Positions 60,411-64,000 of a stretch of 64,000 nt of DNA are shown piece by piece. The notes beneath the pieces are model-generated. The model saw nothing but the letters and a program-made list of their open reading frames with translations, searched no databases and was not told where the DNA came from. Source of the DNA: Pelagibacterium xiamenense (GTDB taxonomy: Bacteria > Pseudomonadota > Alphaproteobacteria > Rhizobiales > Devosiaceae). The DNA is taken from NCBI RefSeq assembly GCF_021166475.1, contig NZ_JAJOYS010000001.1:744001-808000 (forward strand). The letters are read 5' to 3'. How positions within the stretch are numbered: position 1 is the first letter of the stretch; each line of letters opens with the position of its first letter. A program made the position numbers and the translations under genes.

Positions 60411-61367
60411 CTAGTACATCTTCTCGCTGCCCGGCACGTAGCCGCTCATCGCGAGGCTCTTCTGCATTTCGCGCGGGGTCATGCCGTAGGCCGAGCGGAA
60501 ATGCGCGTAGAACTGGCTTTGCGAGGAAAAGCCGGATTCATAGGCAACGTTGGCGATCGACATCGAGTTGGCGAAAAGCAGCGAGCGCGCGCGGATGAGC
60601 CGCATGCGGATGACGAACTTCTGCATCGCGATGCCCATCACGCTCGTGAAGAGATTGAGCGCGTAGTTCGGGTGCAGCCCGACCACCTCGGCGACGTCCT
60701 TGCTCGTCAGGGGCTCGGAGAGGTTCTCGAGGATGTGCCGCACCATCGCCACCACGTAGCGCAGGGGCGTGCCGGTGCGGGTGCCTTTGGCATCGGGCTC
60801 GATCCAGGGATCGAGCAGCGTATCCCAGCCCACCATTGCCGTGCGGCGCAGCATGCTCGCGATTTCCGACTTGAGAATATCCGTCCGCTCGGCATTGCCG
60901 CTGCGGTAGTCCCCGTACCATCGTTCGAGCAGCGGCGTATCGACGGCGTCCTCTGGCAGCATGATGACGCCGCCACCCATCATGGTTTCGGTGAGGGTGC
61001 CCAGGTTCGGCATATAGAGAAAGGCATCGAGCGAGAGATAAATATTGCACTGGCGTGCTCCCGCCGACGGCCCACGGTCGAGGGAAACGGTCTGGTGGGG
61101 AATGCCGGCCCAAAACATGATCAGCCGGCCGGAGGGAACCGTGACGGGCCGTTCATCGACAAGGTAATCCATTTGGCCCTCGGTGAGCCAGTTGAACTCG
61201 ATATGCCCGTGCCAGTGCTCGCGGGGCATGATCTGCGGATCGAACCAGCGGATGCCGAAGCGCCCGAAGGCGCGGCTGTGCGCGTAGAACTTGCGGTCCG
61301 GCCGGGGAACGGGTGCAGAGGGAGGCGATTTGGCCGTGCGCGGTGCCGAGGGTGTAATCGCTGTCAT
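60411..61367 (-). CDS. AraC-family transcriptional regulator
   Basis: A 318-aa regulator with an N-terminal cupin-like sensor (about 45-150, HWHGHIEFNWLTEGQMDYLV) and a C-terminal double helix-turn-helix (about 215-300: LTSKDVAEVVGLHPNYALNLFTSVMG, then SIANVAYESGFSSQSQFYAHFRSAYGMTPREM). Divergent to a sugar/peptide-type ABC binding protein, it probably activates that importer. Rhizobial alpha-galactoside (agp) clusters have this AraC plus family-5 binding-protein arrangement, but the ligand here is not provable. The start at 61367 is preferred; a weak upstream Met exists. Confidence 0.85.
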   Translation of the reverse strand: MTAITPSAPRTAKSPPSAPVPRPDRKFYAHSRAFGRFGIRWFDPQIMPREHWHGHIEFNWLTEGQMDYLVDERPVTVPSGRLIMFWAGIPHQTVSLDRGPSAGARQCNIYLSLDAFLYMPNLGTLTETMMGGGVIMLPEDAVDTPLLERWYGDYRSGNAERTDILKSEIASMLRRTAMVGWDTLLDPWIEPDAKGTRTGTPLRYVVAMVRHILENLSEPLTSKDVAEVVGLHPNYALNLFTSVMGIAMQKFVIRMRLIRARSLLFANSMSIANVAYESGFSSQSQFYAHFRSAYGMTPREMQKSLAMSGYVPGSEKMY

Positions 61368-61505
61368 TGTAGAATTCTTTAAAATCCGGAAGAACTGTTT
61401 CAGAATACGAATTGTCATACTTTTTGCAAGCCCTACCATCTCGTGGTGTAGCGTTGGGACCGAGGAGATCCCGGCGCCCATCAATCGTATGGATTGGGAG
61501 GAGTT

Positions 61506-63590
61506 ATGCGAAAGCATCCGATCGCCCTTACCGGGGCAAGCCTGCTTATGGGGATTTCGGCCTTTGCCGTTTATGCCCAGTCGGTCGAACCGACGACCCC
61601 GCCACCACCGCCGGAATTCGCGGCCCAGAGCGAGCCGAACTTCGTCGGTGTGTCCGACATTTTCGAATACCGCGCGCTCGACAGCTATTCCGAGCCGTCC
61701 TGGATCACCGAGAACTTCGTCAACGAAGGCAGGCTACCGCCGGTCGAGGAGCGCCTTCCCGTCGAACCGCTGGTCTACAAGACGGCGAACATGCCCGACG
61801 GGATCGGCGAGTATGGCGACGTCATGCGCCACGTCATCGGCGGCCGGCCAGAGGGCTGGAACTATATCGGCGGCCAGTCGCAGGGCTGGGGCGGCATCGA
61901 CATCGGGCTGTCCGAATGTCTCACCCGCACCGGCCCCTTGTTCATGGTCCGCGCCGAGGAACTCGAACCGCTCCCCAACCTCGCAAAGAGCTGGGAATGG
62001 TCCGAGGATGGGCATGAACTGACCATGCATCTGATCGAAGGCGCCAAATGGTCCGACGGCGATCCGTTCGACTCTGAAGACATCATGTTCTACTGGGAGG
62101 ACAACGTCCTCGACCCGAACGTCTCGCCCCTCAACGGTGCGACCCCCGAGAGCTTCGGGGCGGGAACGACGCTCGAAGCCATCGACGAATACACGATCAA
62201 GTGGACCTTCGAAGAAGCGTTCCCCACCCAATACCTCTACCAGATGGCCTATGGCACCTTCTGTCCTGGCCCGAGCCATGTCCTCAAGCCCGAACATCCG
62301 AACTATTCGGACAACACCTATGAGGAATACAAAAACGCGTTCCCGCCCGAATATCTCAATATGCCGGTCATGGGTGCATGGGTTCCGGTCGAATATCGCC
62401 CCAACGACATCATCGTGATGCGGCGCAATCCCTACTACTGGAAGGTCGACGAGCAAGGGAACCAGTTGCCCTATCTCGACGAGATGCATTACCGCCTCTC
62501 GACCTGGGCCGACCGCGACGTTCAGGCGGTTGCCGGCTCGGGCGACTTCTCCAACCTCGAACAGGCCGAAAGCTATGTCGAGGCCTTGCGGCGCTCGGCT
62601 GATGAAGATGCGCCGGCCCGCCTGCAGTTCGGCGCCCGGACCATCGGCTATGCCTTGCAGATGAACATGTCCGGCAATGGCTGGGGCAATCCCGACGAGC
62701 GGGAGCAGGCGGTTCGTGAACTCAATCGCAACCTTGACTTCCGCAAGGCGATAACGATCGCAATCGACCGGCAGCGTCTCGGCGAATCCCTCGTGCGCGG
62801 TCCGTTCACTGCCATTTATCCGGGCGGGCTTTATGCCGGCACGACCTATTACGACGCGGACTCGACAGCCTATTTTGAGCACAGCCTCGAGACAGCGAAT
62901 GCGCTTCTGGATGAAATCGGCCTGATCGATACCGACGGCAATGGGGTTCGAAACTTCCCCGAAGGCACCGCTGGCGGTCAGGATGTCGAGATCACCGTTC
63001 TCGCCAATACCGACTATGCGACCGATACCAACCTCGCCGAGGGCGTTATCGCCATGATGGAGCCGTTGGGCATACGGGCCATTGCGAACTTCCAGTCCGC
63101 CAATGCCCGCGACGACATGGCCGATTCCGGTCAGTTCGACTGGTCGGTCGTCCGGCAGGGCGCGGAATATGTATCGGTTGTCCAGGGTACGGTCGATCTG
63201 GCCCCGACCGGACCGCGGAACCATCAGTTCCACCGCGCCGGCGAGGACGGCACGCTCGACCTGCTGCCGTTCGAAGAGGAACTCGTCGACATCGTCAACG
63301 CGTTCGTGGCTTCCAGTGACGCCGAAGAACGTGCCGAACTGATGCGCGAGTATCAGCGCATTTTCACCGAAAACGTCTATTCGGTGGGGCTGACCCAATA
63401 TCCGGGCGCGCTGATCATCAACAAGCGCTTCGCAAATATCCCCGAAGGAGCACCGATCTTCATGTTCAACTGGGCTGAAGACAGCATCATCCGCGAGCGC
63501 GTGTACGTGCCGGCGGACGCCCAGCCCGGTCATGAGCTTCACCCGCAGACGCTGCCCGACGCTCCGGGCGGCAACGGGCCGGTTTCCTAG
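61506..63590 (+). CDS. ABC transporter family-5 substrate-binding protein (oligosaccharide/peptide type)
   Basis: A 694-aa extracytoplasmic solute-binding protein with a signal peptide (1-28, GISAFAVYAQS). It is longer than typical DppA/OppA (about 530 aa); large family-5 proteins of this size often bind oligosaccharides such as alpha-galactosides. Typical blocks: LPNLAKSWEWSEDG, GAKWSDGDPFDSEDIMFYWE, MRRNPYYW and FRKAITIAIDRQ. GGGAGGAG precedes the ATG. A strong hairpin and a permease gene follow. Confidence 0.88.
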   Translation: MRKHPIALTGASLLMGISAFAVYAQSVEPTTPPPPPEFAAQSEPNFVGVSDIFEYRALDSYSEPSWITENFVNEGRLPPVEERLPVEPLVYKTANMPDGIGEYGDVMRHVIGGRPEGWNYIGGQSQGWGGIDIGLSECLTRTGPLFMVRAEELEPLPNLAKSWEWSEDGHELTMHLIEGAKWSDGDPFDSEDIMFYWEDNVLDPNVSPLNGATPESFGAGTTLEAIDEYTIKWTFEEAFPTQYLYQMAYGTFCPGPSHVLKPEHPNYSDNTYEEYKNAFPPEYLNMPVMGAWVPVEYRPNDIIVMRRNPYYWKVDEQGNQLPYLDEMHYRLSTWADRDVQAVAGSGDFSNLEQAESYVEALRRSADEDAPARLQFGARTIGYALQMNMSGNGWGNPDEREQAVRELNRNLDFRKAITIAIDRQRLGESLVRGPFTAIYPGGLYAGTTYYDADSTAYFEHSLETANALLDEIGLIDTDGNGVRNFPEGTAGGQDVEITVLANTDYATDTNLAEGVIAMMEPLGIRAIANFQSANARDDMADSGQFDWSVVRQGAEYVSVVQGTVDLAPTGPRNHQFHRAGEDGTLDLLPFEEELVDIVNAFVASSDAEERAELMREYQRIFTENVYSVGLTQYPGALIINKRFANIPEGAPIFMFNWAEDSIIRERVYVPADAQPGHELHPQTLPDAPGGNGPVS

Positions 63591-63604
63591 TTCCTCCCTG
63601 ACCA

Positions 63605-63632
63605 GAGACAGGGGGATCCGTTCCCCTGTCTC
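63605..63632 (+). terminator. Intercistronic hairpin after the binding-protein gene
   Basis: Perfect 10-bp stem GAGACAGGGG/CCCCTGTCTC with loop GATCCGTT, 14 bases after the stop, no strong T-run. It probably stabilises the binding-protein message relative to the permease. Confidence 0.65.
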
Positions 63633-63655
63633 GCTACTGAATAGAGGCCTCGGAC

Positions 63656-64000
63656 ATGTTTCGCTTTCTGGCTGCCAGAATATTGGGAGCGATACCGCTT
63701 CTCCTGCTTCTGAGCGTCGTCACCTTTGCCATCATTCAGGCCCCCCCGGGCGACTATGGCGACTACATCCGCTCAATGCTCATGAACCAGGGTGGCGCGA
63801 CCGCCGAACAGGCCGAGGCGCAGGCCGAGGCCTATCGCGAGGCCAACGGGCTCAACGATCCGCTCATCGTCCAGTATTTCCGCTGGATCACCGGCATCGT
63901 GACGCGCTTCGATTTCGGCCACAGCCTTTACTACAACAAGCCCGTCGGCGACGTGGTGGCCGAGCGTTTGCCCGCGACCATCATTCTGGCGCTGACCTGT
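63656..64000 (+). CDS. ABC transporter permease, DppB/OppB type (3' truncated)
   Basis: The first 115 codons of a permease, running off the window. It starts MFRFLAARILGAIPLLLLLS (TM1) and has the family pattern of a periplasmic stretch with GLNDPLIVQYFRWITGIV, the FDFGHSLYYNKPVGDVVAERLP segment and the next TM beginning at TIILALTC. The insertion NQGGATAEQAEAQAEAYREANGL is normal for this family. It pairs with the preceding binding protein. Confidence 0.88.
   Translation, partial: MFRFLAARILGAIPLLLLLSVVTFAIIQAPPGDYGDYIRSMLMNQGGATAEQAEAQAEAYREANGLNDPLIVQYFRWITGIVTRFDFGHSLYYNKPVGDVVAERLPATIILALTC

Noticed and set aside
1-64000. CRISPR arrays, insertion sequences or prophage
   Set aside because: No regularly spaced repeats, transposase, integrase or phage structural genes were seen on either strand.

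Overview
The window is 64 kb of dense, GC-rich alphaproteobacterial chromosome. The GcrA cell-cycle regulator, a SAM-II riboswitch, the pst-phoU-phoB and argD-argF-hslO gene orders, two RIME-like intergenic palindromes and the nasTS regulatory pair all point to the Hyphomicrobiales. A Devosia/Pelagibacterium-like genus is a guess, not shown. No phage, insertion sequence or CRISPR array was seen, and coding style is even throughout.

Layout. 1-4.3 kb: phosphate uptake and its regulation (pstC partial, pstA, pstB, phoU, phoB). 4.9-6.9 kb: an SRPBCC protein, two adjacent FluC/CrcB fluoride channel subunits, and gcrA. 7.4-10.6 kb: argD-argF-hslO. 10.8-16.8 kb: an RND efflux adaptor/pump pair and a TrkH potassium transporter. 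16.8-20.5 kb: metZ under a SAM-II riboswitch, a double-length dCTP deaminase, and a DUF421 membrane protein with a membrane-anchored partner. 20.5-23.8 kb: a proVWX-type glycine betaine/proline importer. 24.2 kb: tRNA-Gly(CCC).

24.3-38.3 kb is an aromatic-acid island. It holds an acyl-CoA dehydrogenase, a feruloyl-CoA synthetase-like ligase, thiolase, SDR dehydrogenase, thioesterase, MarR regulator, enoyl-CoA hydratase, a TRAP transporter, and vanillate demethylase (vanB, vanA) with a GntR regulator. Together they spell out hydroxycinnamate uptake, CoA activation, beta-oxidative side-chain removal to vanilloyl-CoA, release of vanillate and O-demethylation to protocatechuate. Two near-identical palindromes (TGTTAT-N5-ATAACA) sit in the two divergent promoters and are the likely MarR operators.

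38.5-53.5 kb is a complete nitrate assimilation cluster: nasT-nasS, nrtA-nrtB-nrtCD, a NarK-type transporter, nirB, nirD, nitrate reductase and cysG. Both structural units begin with a sigma-54 -24/-12 promoter followed by a two-hairpin ANTAR (NasT) leader and an intrinsic terminator. An NtrC-like palindrome lies upstream of nasT.

53.6-58.4 kb: a LysR regulator, an ECF sigma factor with its NrsF anti-sigma factor, and divergently a four-gene bufferin operon. That operon encodes a four-Cys RiPP metallophore precursor, a DUF692 MNIO enzyme, a DUF2063 partner and a DoxX membrane protein. It is the most notable specialised system here, although the family has been described. 58.5-64 kb: an FKBP peptidyl-prolyl isomerase, a CelD/BcsL-like acyltransferase, an AraC regulator, and the start of an ABC importer (binding protein plus permease cut by the window edge).
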